A stretch of DNA of 18,447 bases. Origin: an uncultured Holophagaceae bacterium (GTDB lineage: Bacteria; Acidobacteriota; Holophagae; Holophagales; Holophagaceae). The translations under genes and the position numbers were made by a program. This document shows, one piece after another, positions 5,941-13,020 of the stretch (position 1 is its first letter; the number at the start of each line of letters is the position of its first letter). The notes below the pieces were generated by a model. The model made no database searches and was not told where the DNA came from. It saw only the letters and a program-made list of their open reading frames with translations. The stretch spans positions 1 through 18,447 of the forward strand of contig CAIRAS010000496.1 in the NCBI GenBank assembly GCA_903876615.1, written 5' to 3'.

Positions 5941-7668
5941 CTAGGTAGTCATTAATTTATCAGCAAGCCTCCGAGCTTCCTTTGTGACCTCCATTGGATA
6001 GCCGTGAAGTTCTAGTAATCGGATTGCATTCCGGCCCCGGCAGGGGCCTTCTTGGAGTCGGTAGCTGAATCCATGGCTGCTCCCGGTGATCTGTTCGCTG
6101 AAATGGACCATGTTGAAGTCCGACTGGAGTAGGTCCTGAAGTTCTAGGTCATGGGTAGTAACGAGGACTAGGTGAGAGCGCCCAAGGTGCCGCAAGACAG
6201 CCGTAGCACCTGCCACACGCTCTACCGTGTTGGTCCCCCGGAAGATCTCATCTATAAGGAACAGGTACAGTGGCCCTTGTTCCGCCTCATGGAGCATTAG
6301 GCCAATGCGGTCAATCTCCACGGCGTAAGTGCTTTGCCCCCGCTCCAATTGGTCCTCCCGCCGGATACTGCTACGCAGGATGGCCCGGGGCAGAATGGCT
6401 TGCTCCGCTAGGCATAAATTGAGGGTCTGGCCCAATAGCACATTGATGCCAATGGTCCGAAGGTAAGTGGTCTTCCCCGCCATGTTGGACCCAGTAATGA
6501 GGAGCGACCGTCCCGGGCACTGGGCCGGATTTGCCACTGGATGGGCAAGCAGAGGATGCCACAACCCTGTTGCTTCCAGCCTGCGCTCCATAGTTCGTTC
6601 TGGAATCGTATTAGGCCCGTGCCCGTCAAGGAATGAAGCAAGGGACAGGCTGGCATCCAGTTCTCCGATAGCCCGGTATAGGGACATGAGAGTTTCCCGA
6701 TGTTGCTGAAGAAGAGGAAGAGACCGGAGATAGATCTGAATGTCTAGCAGAAGGATCAGATTAAGAAACCCCAGGAAGGCCTGCATTAGATCGCTGGAAT
6801 TACCCCTAAGGGTGAGCATCAGGCTCAAGCGCTTTCTGACTTGCTTGGATCCGGGCTGGGCGCCCTTAATTTCTGCTAATGGAGGGAGGCAATGGGGATC
6901 ACTGATTCCAGCAAGCCCCTCCCCCAGGTCGGCAAGCCGAACCACCTGGAGGAACCCGGGGAAGTGGGGGGAGATTTTCCGGCCATAGACTTCATGAGCC
7001 ACAAGATTAATGACTGCGAAGCATAATCCAGGAATGAACAAGATGGGCCATAGGAATGCTCCTAGAAAGCAGACAAGCGGTAGGAAGCCTACCAAGTGAA
7101 ACAACCTAGCCCAGGTCGGGGCTTGGGGGAGATCAGTAAGAATGATCGGAAGCCAAGCTGCATCGGGATCGTCTAGCCCCTCAAGTTGGGACAATATGTC
7201 CTGTCGGAATCCGACATTCTTGCGAAAGACATCGGCCATATGCCTACGCACCGAGAGCGTGGCTTCATCTGCCCCATAGGTGCGCAACCAGTGGTAGAGC
7301 ATCTGGCGGCCTGGGAATGTGCTTGTCCGGTCCAGTAGAGCAAAGACCTCTTCCATGCCGAGGTCCTGCCAAGTGCCCTGGTCCACCGTTACATGCCCAG
7401 GGGCTACCAATTCGTGGAAACGAGCGATCTGATAGGAAAGCCGTGGTCGGGGTAAAGGAGCACCCCAGGCGGGGCTTGGGTTTGCTTGTTTCCTAAATGC
7501 TTCCAGGATTTTTTGGGGTACCGCAGAAACCCACAACAGAGAGGCTCTAAGTGGGTGCAATCGTCCTCCGTGTGGCTCCTGAAATCCTACTTGAACGAGA
7601 GCAGCTTGCCTCTCGGGCTGCCGAGGGGCAAGCTCCATGAGTTCGGACAAATGGTGAAACGATTCCAA
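5941..7668 (-). CDS. Membrane-anchored MutS-family ATPase
   Basis: A 575-residue protein with a C-terminal MutS domain V ATPase: Walker A ITGSNMAGKTTYLR (about 391-404), a signature-like region (RREDQLERGQSTYAVEIDRI, about 436-455), Walker B LFLIDEIFRGTNT (D473 E474) and the TTHD switch (504-507). The N-terminal mismatch-recognition domain with its Phe-x-Glu motif is absent, so ordinary mismatch repair is unlikely. Two closely spaced hydrophobic stretches (about 190-222) form a membrane hairpin, and another lies near 297-315; the ATPase would be cytoplasmic. It belongs to the poorly understood group of MutS-related proteins with membrane segments. The start is uncertain: TTG 7668 gives the longest frame (a TAA lies a few codons upstream), ATG 7638 is the alternative, and neither has a clear Shine-Dalgarno. 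It is the only large cargo gene of the element. Confidence 0.85.
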   Translation of the reverse strand: MESFHHLSELMELAPRQPERQAALVQVGFQEPHGGRLHPLRASLLWVSAVPQKILEAFRKQANPSPAWGAPLPRPRLSYQIARFHELVAPGHVTVDQGTWQDLGMEEVFALLDRTSTFPGRQMLYHWLRTYGADEATLSVRRHMADVFRKNVGFRQDILSQLEGLDDPDAAWLPIILTDLPQAPTWARLFHLVGFLPLVCFLGAFLWPILFIPGLCFAVINLVAHEVYGRKISPHFPGFLQVVRLADLGEGLAGISDPHCLPPLAEIKGAQPGSKQVRKRLSLMLTLRGNSSDLMQAFLGFLNLILLLDIQIYLRSLPLLQQHRETLMSLYRAIGELDASLSLASFLDGHGPNTIPERTMERRLEATGLWHPLLAHPVANPAQCPGRSLLITGSNMAGKTTYLRTIGINVLLGQTLNLCLAEQAILPRAILRSSIRREDQLERGQSTYAVEIDRIGLMLHEAEQGPLYLFLIDEIFRGTNTVERVAGATAVLRHLGRSHLVLVTTHDLELQDLLQSDFNMVHFSEQITGSSHGFSYRLQEGPCRGRNAIRLLELHGYPMEVTKEARRLADKLMTT

Positions 7669-7695
7669 GGGTTGTTTTATTGTTGTACGGGGACA

Positions 7696-7725
7696 ATGTT
7701 ACCAAGCCCTGCTTGGTCGGTCCAA
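7696..7725 (-). promoter_or_regulatory. Candidate promoter of the MutS-like gene with an operator in its spacer
   Basis: On the minus strand TTGGAC (7720-7725) and TAACAT (7696-7701) are 18 bp apart. The spacer holds a perfect inverted repeat ACCAAGC-CCT-GCTTGGT (7701-7717). Transcription would start about 20 nt before TTG 7668. Promoter matches are modest (3/6 and 4/6); the palindrome is exact. Confidence 0.35.
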
Positions 7726-7856
7726 CCCTAAGTATTTGATTCTATTTGGCCAGGGCGAGAGGATTGGAAACTCCGACCCTTTGCTCCTGCACTACCTACC
7801 TTCGAGAGGCTTGGAGGTCAAAGGGCCAGACAGAAGCAGAAAAGTGTGGGTTCAGG

Positions 7857-7866
7857 TATGGGTAGG
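7857..7866. repeat. TATGGGTAGG site near the right end (candidate arm-binding site)
   Basis: Third exact copy of the 10-mer found twice upstream of the integrase (4010, 4022), in the same orientation, about 50 bp inside the right attachment repeat. Confidence 0.5.
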
Positions 7867-7877
7867 TCCAGGCATAC

Positions 7878-7907
7878 AAAAGTAACCCCCTGATTTCTCA
7901 GGGGGTT
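7878..7907 (-). terminator. Element-supplied terminator downstream of tRNA-Ser(GCT)
   Basis: Reading on the minus strand, 11 nt after the tRNA CCA there is a 10-bp perfect stem AACCCCCTGA/TCAGGGGGTT with a GAAA tetraloop (7884-7907), followed by ACTTTTG. It lies inside the element, so it replaces the native tRNA terminator now stranded at 3823-3854. Confidence 0.65.
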
Positions 7908-7915
7908 GGTGCTGC

Positions 7916-8011
<96 letters not shown>

Positions 8012-8021
8012 AAGGCCCTCC

Positions 8022-8050
8022 AGATTACCGGGCAGGGCGGGTCGGCACAA
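8022..8050 (-). promoter_or_regulatory. Candidate promoter of tRNA-Ser(GCT)
   Basis: On the minus strand TTGTGC (8045-8050) and TAATCT (8022-8027) are 17 bp apart, and the -10 ends 10 nt before the tRNA 5' end. Each hexamer matches consensus at only 3/6; placement is the main support. Confidence 0.35.
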
Positions 8051-8056
8051 GGCTTC

Positions 8057-8086
8057 TTGCCGGAGGGTGCACGCACCGTTCAAGAT
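8057..8086 (+). promoter_or_regulatory. Candidate promoter of tRNA-Ser(TGA)
   Basis: TTGCCG (8057-8062) and CAAGAT (8081-8086) are 18 bp apart, and the -10 ends 8 nt before the tRNA 5' end. It overlaps the divergent promoter region of the other serine tRNA. Confidence 0.35.
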
Positions 8087-8094
8087 GGAGGCGT

Positions 8095-8182
8095 GGAGGG
8101 TTGGCCGAGTGGTTGATGGCGCCAGTCTTGAAAACTGGAGACGTGCAAGCGTTCGGGGGTTCGAATCCCTCACCCTCCGCCA
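8095..8182 (+). tRNA. tRNA-Ser(TGA)
   Basis: Acceptor GGAGGGT pairs with ACCCTCC, followed by discriminator G and encoded CCA. The anticodon arm CCAGT-CTTGAAA-ACTGG gives anticodon TGA (Ser UCN). A long variable arm (GAGACGTGCAAGCGTTC region) and T-loop TTCGAAT are present. It is 88 nt including CCA and divergent from tRNA-Ser(GCT), with 83 bp between the two. Confidence 0.97.
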
Positions 8183-8214
8183 AAGCAAGGGCCCCGCATG
8201 CGGGGCCCTTGCTT
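8183..8214 (+). terminator. Terminator of tRNA-Ser(TGA)
   Basis: A perfect 32-nt palindrome starts immediately after CCA: AAGCAAGGGCCCCGCA followed by its reverse complement, ending in TTGCTTTC. Its core GGGCCCCGCATGCGGGGCCC is nearly the same as that at 3829-3848. Confidence 0.8.
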
Positions 8215-8231
8215 TCGTGAAGAGCTGGGAA

Positions 8232-8258
8232 GGGGTTTGAATCCCTCATCCCTGGGCA
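8232..8258 (+). repeat. Possible decayed 3' fragment of tRNA-Ser(TGA)
   Basis: Aligned without gaps to tRNA-Ser(TGA) 8156-8182, 21 of 27 bases match, including GGGGTT, GAATCCCTCA and the final CA. It lies just past the tRNA terminator and may be an old attachment-site scar, though C/G-rich composition raises the chance of coincidence. Confidence 0.3.
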
Positions 8259-8314
8259 TCGTTGGCGGCAATAATCCCTGGCGGATTCCCCGCCGCCCCG
8301 TCAGCCTCAGGAAC

Positions 8315-9277
8315 ATGACGGAACAGCTGCTGCTCACGGGTGCCACGGGATTCATCGGCAACCGGGTCTTCCGCAGCCTTCGCGAGGACGGCTGGGGGGT
8401 GCGGTGTCTGACGCGGCGCCCCGAGGCGGCGCGGCAGGCTTGGCCGGACCGGGACTGGGTGGCTGGGGATGCGGAGGATGGCGAGGCCCTGGCCCGGGCC
8501 ATGGACGGCTGCCGGGTGGCCTTCTACCTGATCCACGGCATGGGCGAGCTGCACCCGGACTGGGTCGAGCGGGAGCTCGCCACGGCGGAGCGGTTCTCCC
8601 GGGCCGCGGCCTGCGCCGGGGTGGAGCGCATCGTCTACTTGGGCGGGGTCGCACCCGCCGGTCCGCCCTCGGCGCACCTCCGGGCCCGCCTGGAGACGGG
8701 TCAGGCCCTGCGGGCCGGGCAGGTGTCCTGCCTGGAGCTGCGGGCCGGCATGATCGTGGGCGCTGGGAGTGCCTCCTGGACCATCGTGCGGGACCTGGCC
8801 GCGCGGCTGCCGGCCATGGTGCTGCCCGCCTGGCTGGACCACCGCAGTGAGCCAGTGGCCGTGGACGATGTGGTGGCCGCCCTGGTTCGCGCGGCCCGCC
8901 TGCCCCTGGCGGGCAGCGACCTCTGGGACCTGCCGGGCCCCGAGGCCCTGTCGGGTGTGGAGATCCTGCAGCGCAGCGCCGCGCTCATGGGCCGGAAGCC
9001 CATCCTGCTGCGAGTGCCTTTCGTGACGCCGAAGCTGTCGTCTCACTGGATCCGCCTGGTGACCCGTACGGACTACCGCCTGGCCGCGGAGCTGGTGGAA
9101 GGCCTGACCAGTGAGCTGCTGGCCAGCCGCTACGGCTTCTGGGCCTCGGCCGGGCTGCCGGAGCCCCTGCGTCTGGAGGAAGCCGCCGCCCGGGCCCTGG
9201 CGGCGGAGGCGGGCCGTCTGTCCCGCGGTGCCCGGCTCATGGAGGCCCTGGCGGGCGCCCTGATGCGGCGCGCCTAG
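8315..9277 (+). CDS. NAD(P)-binding Rossmann-fold protein (atypical/extended SDR, NmrA/YbjT-like)
   Basis: A 320-residue protein opening with LLLTGATGFIGNRVFRSL, the TGxxGxxG dinucleotide-binding motif of extended and atypical short-chain dehydrogenases (about residues 6-23). An acidic and Arg-containing second strand (VRCLTRRPE) hints at NADP(H). DWVAGDAED and AFYLIHGMG follow, the latter resembling the YLIHSMG-type strand of SDR-like proteins annotated as NAD(P)H-binding or complex I NDUFA9-like. No YxxxK pair is obvious at the expected place, as is common in atypical SDRs, so it may bind a nucleotide without classical oxidoreductase chemistry. ATG 8315 is chosen because the Rossmann motif begins there; frames extending upstream would run through the tRNA terminator. 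Its stop overlaps that of the convergent patatin gene. The substrate is unknown. Confidence 0.85.
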   Translation: MTEQLLLTGATGFIGNRVFRSLREDGWGVRCLTRRPEAARQAWPDRDWVAGDAEDGEALARAMDGCRVAFYLIHGMGELHPDWVERELATAERFSRAAACAGVERIVYLGGVAPAGPPSAHLRARLETGQALRAGQVSCLELRAGMIVGAGSASWTIVRDLAARLPAMVLPAWLDHRSEPVAVDDVVAALVRAARLPLAGSDLWDLPGPEALSGVEILQRSAALMGRKPILLRVPFVTPKLSSHWIRLVTRTDYRLAAELVEGLTSELLASRYGFWASAGLPEPLRLEEAAARALAAEAGRLSRGARLMEALAGALMRRA

Positions 9278-11874
9278 TGAGGAACTCCTGTTGGGACGAA
9301 CAACTCGGGATGGCGGCCTAGGGTCTGCTGAACGATCACCTGCCCCAGCGCTCGGTAGGCCTCCCACTGGGACTCATCGAAGAACTGATCCATGGTGGTC
9401 TGCTGGGGGAATTCCGGATTCGACTCCGCGTAGGCCAGGAGATCCAGCGGCAGGCCCGATCCCAGGGTGGGTTTCAGGATCACGAGCAGGCCGCGCTGCA
9501 CCTGGCCTGGGTAGTGGAGCTCGGCCAGGGCTGCCAGGGCCGGCGCCTTCGGGTCCACCAGCTCATCGACGGAGCCGAAGGCCGAGCTGTGCTTCACCCC
9601 CAGGACCCGTTCCAATCCCGCAGGGTCGAGGTAGGTGATCTCCACTCCAAGGTCCACCCGGGCTTTGGCCACCAGGTTGGACAGGTCGAGGAGCTTGCGC
9701 TCCGGGTCCTGGCCGTTATCGCAGCCAATGATCAGAGGCAGCTGCCTGCGGATCAGTTCGAGGAGGCCGGTGTTCTCGTAGTGCCCCCCGTCTGAGAGAT
9801 ACCAGTGCCGGCTTGCGGTTCCCGGAAACCGTGCGAACCATTCCCCCAGCAGATGGGCGTGCACGGGGACGGCGGCCTCGAAGCCCAGACGGATTCGATC
9901 CAGCGTGGAAACCGCAGGGGTCTTCTTCCCCTGCTTGGTGACCAGGCGCTGGGAAGGGGCCAGCCCCGTCCACCACCAGTAGCCCAGTCTGACGTTCAGG
10001 AAACCCAGCAGGATGCTCAAGGAGAGGTTGGTGCGTGAGCCCAGCCCGGTGGTGAAGGCCGCGCCGCTCACACCCACCCACTGTCCGACCGTCAGGGCTT
10101 CAGGCCTGAAGATCGGCTTGTCCCGCTCCATCGATCCCGCGAAGGCATGGAAGCCGTTCAGAGGCGCAAGCCTCGGGTGGGCGGGCTCCGGGGCTACCTG
10201 GAGGGCATGGTGCTGAATCCCGAGGCTGAGGCCAGCCGGTCCCACCGCCAGCCCCAGCCCCTTCCGGTCCTTCTGGGTCACCTGGCTGCGCCCTCCGGTG
10301 GTTTCGTTCAGGGTGACGTTGATGAGGTGGAGGGGACCCCCGCGCAGCCAGGGCTTGTACTCAGCCCAGGGGATGTCATCCGCTTCCCGCCGATCCGGAG
10401 ACACGTCCCCTTCGCGTCGTTCCTTGTTGCTTGCTCCCAGGTAGGCCCGGGTGATCGCGGCGGTATAGAAAGGTCCGAGGGTACTGAGGTTCAGAAAACC
10501 GATCACCCGCCCCAGCAGGATGTTCAGGAGGATGAGTCCTGAAAAGGCCAGCAGCCATTCCGGGGCGGACGGCAGGGTGATCCCTTGCCAGTCCGCCGAG
10601 GGGACGGGACCAAACGTCAAGCGATGCGCCAGGGCCGAGAAGACGCCCAGCCACAGCACGGCGACTCCCAGCGCCAGCAGGCCCACCAGCGCCTTGCCCA
10701 GGACCTTGCCTAGGGTTTGGAGAACACCATCACTCCCCTTGGCGCCCAGGAGCTTGGTGAGTTTCTCCTGGAATGAGACGGCAAAAGAGAGGACCAACAC
10801 CGGGATCCCCTTTGGGCTGATGAGGGTCTGGAGCGTCTGCTCAAGCCAGCGCCAGATGCCATGAAGGAGGCCACCGGTGGCTGCGCTTGGGTCACTGGCC
10901 TTGAACCAGACCTTCCAGATCGCCCAGCCAACGCTGTCCACCACGGCCACGATGGCCAGGGCCAGCGAGGCGAGGATGGCCATCCGGAGGCCGCGCGACA
11001 GCAACCGCCGAGCCTCGGCGGGTCCCTTGGGCGAGGCCCCCCAGGAGACCAGCAGGGCCAGTCCCCCCACACCCAGGAAGAGCTTGAGGGCGGTGCTCCA
11101 GGCCTTCGGATTCAGGGTCTGGTAGGGGACCCCCGTGCTGAGCACGACCGCCGCGCCCAGCAAGGTGAGGATCAGGACCCATTTCGGGCGAGCAATCATC
11201 CCCTTGCGTCCCTGGACGGGGCTCTGGTCCACCAGCCAGTGGGCCCAGCCGATCACGAGACCGCCCGAGACCAGCACCCCAAGCGCCAGCGTGAACCACT
11301 GGCTGAGATAGAGGCCTCCCTGGCCGAGCGTCCTGGGCAACCCTCCCGTCAGAGCTCGGAAGAGCCCATCGAGCGCCATGCCTCCCGTCAGGAACACGAA
11401 CCCGAGCACCACCTGGACGGCCACCCAGTTCCGCAGGATCGTGCCCACCATCAGCAGGCTGTCGCCACTGCCGCCGGGGGTCAGGTAGCGCCCGTTGTCG
11501 CGCAGCCAGGCAAAGGCGCTGGCGACGGGACCCACCGACCGGTCGGCAGCGCCAAGCTGGGACTCCACCTCGGCAGCACTCGGCTCCGCAGGTCCCTTGC
11601 GGCAGAACAGCCCGCCCAGGAAGGAGCCTGTGTAGCCTCCTCCGCTGACCGTGCTGAGGTAGTCGACGTTTTTCAGCAGCTTCAGCTGAGCCAGCCCCTG
11701 CAGGACACCCAGGGAGAACGTCGCGCTGCGAATCCCGCCCCCGGACAGCGCCAAGCCCACCCTTGGCTGATCAGCCGAAACGCCTGCTTCAGCGCGGCGG
11801 ATCTTGAGCATGTCCGATTCGCTTTGGGCAAGCTCTCCGGGCATCCGGTCGGGTGGGAGCGGGCGGTAGCTCAT
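9274..11874 (-). CDS. Polytopic patatin-like phospholipase
   Basis: An 866-residue putative membrane lipid acyl hydrolase. The patatin core starts at VGLALSGGGIRSATFSLGVLQG (oxyanion glycine motif, about 39-60). The nucleophile Ser follows in STVSGGGYTGSF (about S77, with Thr where GxSxG has its first Gly). The catalytic Asp is in YLSDGGHYENTGLLE (about D695). Between them lies an insertion of some 600 residues with about seven or eight hydrophobic segments (around 150-172, 193-212, 231-250, 261-279, 298-318, 393-416, 438-462 and possibly 357-368), so the active site is split by a membrane domain. It is the last gene of a minus-strand operon after an exported unknown protein (96-bp gap with a hairpin). 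AGGGG lies 6 nt before ATG 11874. The stop overlaps that of the convergent SDR gene in a CTAG. Substrate and activity are inferred only. Confidence 0.88.
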   Translation of the reverse strand: MSYRPLPPDRMPGELAQSESDMLKIRRAEAGVSADQPRVGLALSGGGIRSATFSLGVLQGLAQLKLLKNVDYLSTVSGGGYTGSFLGGLFCRKGPAEPSAAEVESQLGAADRSVGPVASAFAWLRDNGRYLTPGGSGDSLLMVGTILRNWVAVQVVLGFVFLTGGMALDGLFRALTGGLPRTLGQGGLYLSQWFTLALGVLVSGGLVIGWAHWLVDQSPVQGRKGMIARPKWVLILTLLGAAVVLSTGVPYQTLNPKAWSTALKLFLGVGGLALLVSWGASPKGPAEARRLLSRGLRMAILASLALAIVAVVDSVGWAIWKVWFKASDPSAATGGLLHGIWRWLEQTLQTLISPKGIPVLVLSFAVSFQEKLTKLLGAKGSDGVLQTLGKVLGKALVGLLALGVAVLWLGVFSALAHRLTFGPVPSADWQGITLPSAPEWLLAFSGLILLNILLGRVIGFLNLSTLGPFYTAAITRAYLGASNKERREGDVSPDRREADDIPWAEYKPWLRGGPLHLINVTLNETTGGRSQVTQKDRKGLGLAVGPAGLSLGIQHHALQVAPEPAHPRLAPLNGFHAFAGSMERDKPIFRPEALTVGQWVGVSGAAFTTGLGSRTNLSLSILLGFLNVRLGYWWWTGLAPSQRLVTKQGKKTPAVSTLDRIRLGFEAAVPVHAHLLGEWFARFPGTASRHWYLSDGGHYENTGLLELIRRQLPLIIGCDNGQDPERKLLDLSNLVAKARVDLGVEITYLDPAGLERVLGVKHSSAFGSVDELVDPKAPALAALAELHYPGQVQRGLLVILKPTLGSGLPLDLLAYAESNPEFPQQTTMDQFFDESQWEAYRALGQVIVQQTLGRHPELFVPTGVPH

Positions 11875-11947
11875 GGGCGACCCCTGGGGAAAAGGTGGAA
11901 TCGAATCCTGGCGGAGAAGGGCCTGCGAGAGGGTTGGGTGAGGCTTG

Positions 11948-11964
11948 GCCCACCGTTCGTGGGC
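11948..11964 (-). other. Intra-operon hairpin
   Basis: GCCCAC/GTGGGC with a 5-nt loop, just after the stop of the exported unknown gene and ahead of the patatin gene. There is no T-run, so it is more likely an mRNA-stability or attenuating element than a terminator. Confidence 0.35.
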
Positions 11965-11970
11965 TCCACC

Positions 11971-13020
11971 TCAGGGCTGGGGGAGCTTCAGGTACTTGGC
12001 CAGGTTGAGGGTCGTGAACAGGTAGTTCTGCTTGGGCCCCGCTGGCGTGTCATGGCGGCTGAAACCCAGCGAGGTGGCCCGGTAGTGGAACTCGACGGTG
12101 GGGCCCCACCTGGGGTGGTTGGCCCCACTGGGCCCGGTCATGATGCCGAAGGTGATCCCCCAATACCGGCTGTAGGCATCGGTGTAGCTCCCCTCCGCCG
12201 ACTTTTCCAGGGGGTAGCGGATGAAGCCAAAGAGGGACACATTCAGGGTGGGCTGGATGGAGGTGCTGGCGGCCTCGCGGAGCTGTCGGAAGGTCCTCCC
12301 TTCCACCGGACCCAACGTGAACGCCAGGCTGGGATGCCCCAGAACCAGGTAGTTCTGCTGGTCACCGCCGCGGTTGAGGGCCACTTCCCAGGGGTACTGG
12401 AGGTAGCCCTTTTCGCGAATGAAGGTCAGCCGGGCGTTGAAGACCTCCTGACTGCTGCGCAGGGTCTGGACCTGGCTGTTCGTCAGGGCACAGAGGACGC
12501 CCTGGGTCGCCTGCCAGCGGAGGAGGAAGGCCGCCTGGTTCTCCGTGGGCAGCGAGGGATCCGCGATGACCACCTCGTTCGGTGTCCCAGCGAAGTAGTG
12601 GTCGCTGGGTGCGCCGGTCTCATCGGGCCGGGAGAGGGGCGGCCGAAGAAACCCCTTGAAGAAGTCCGGCCAATTCCGATGGCGCACGAAAAAGGCGGTC
12701 CCCTCCCGGAGGCCCTCGGCCTGGCTCAGGGCCGGACCCAGCTCCCGGAGCAGTTTTTGCAGGGACTCGTTCTTGCGGTGGCTGTCCAGGCGGCACTCGG
12801 TGGCGATGAGGCGGAGGGCGAGCAGCCCCACTTCCGGATTCGACAGCTCCCCCTGGATGCCGAGGAGCCGGTAATACCCCGCCACCTCCTTGGGCTCGGG
12901 ACATGGGTCCGCCCGCACCGCCTCCGGGCCAGGAACCTCGGCATGCAGGGCCGACGGGCTTAGGCACGCCCCTGGGAGCGGCAGGACCAGGATGCTGATT
13001 CGGAGGAGGCGACCCCTCAT
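11971..13020 (-). CDS. Exported protein of unknown function
   Basis: I do not recognise the family. A Sec-type signal peptide is visible: MRGRLLRIS basic start, hydrophobic ILVLPLPGACL and an ALHA-EV cleavage-like site near residue 27. The mature part has a helical first section with two Cys (DPCPEP and ATECRLD) and then a long region rich in aromatic and alternating residues (NYLVLGHPSLAFTLG, STSIQPTLNVSLFGFIRYP, YWGITFGIMTG, PTVEFHYRATSLGF, NYLFTTLNLAKYL) that looks beta-stranded, compatible with a periplasmic or outer-membrane location. A Cys in the leader (GAC-LS) is not a clear lipobox. It is translationally coupled: ATGA overlaps the stop of the upstream alpha/beta hydrolase gene. Its place between two putative lipid hydrolases suggests an envelope partner, by context only. 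Confidence 0.75.
   Translation of the reverse strand: MRGRLLRISILVLPLPGACLSPSALHAEVPGPEAVRADPCPEPKEVAGYYRLLGIQGELSNPEVGLLALRLIATECRLDSHRKNESLQKLLRELGPALSQAEGLREGTAFFVRHRNWPDFFKGFLRPPLSRPDETGAPSDHYFAGTPNEVVIADPSLPTENQAAFLLRWQATQGVLCALTNSQVQTLRSSQEVFNARLTFIREKGYLQYPWEVALNRGGDQQNYLVLGHPSLAFTLGPVEGRTFRQLREAASTSIQPTLNVSLFGFIRYPLEKSAEGSYTDAYSRYWGITFGIMTGPSGANHPRWGPTVEFHYRATSLGFSRHDTPAGPKQNYLFTTLNLAKYLKLPQP

Noticed and set aside
8246..9367. Minus-strand open frame opposite the SDR gene
   Set aside because: The opposite strand has a clear Rossmann motif; this frame has none and also overlaps the end of the patatin gene.
11896..11921. tRNA 3'-end-like string (TCGAATCCTGGCGGAGAAGGG) upstream of the patatin gene
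   Set aside because: The match to tRNA-Ser is short, rearranged in order, and lies inside an operon spacer; best explained as coincidence.
10861..12963. Plus-strand open frame of 700 codons opposite the patatin and exported-protein genes
   Set aside because: Pro/Gly/Arg-rich translation with no motifs, crossing two real genes on the other strand; a GC-driven shadow.
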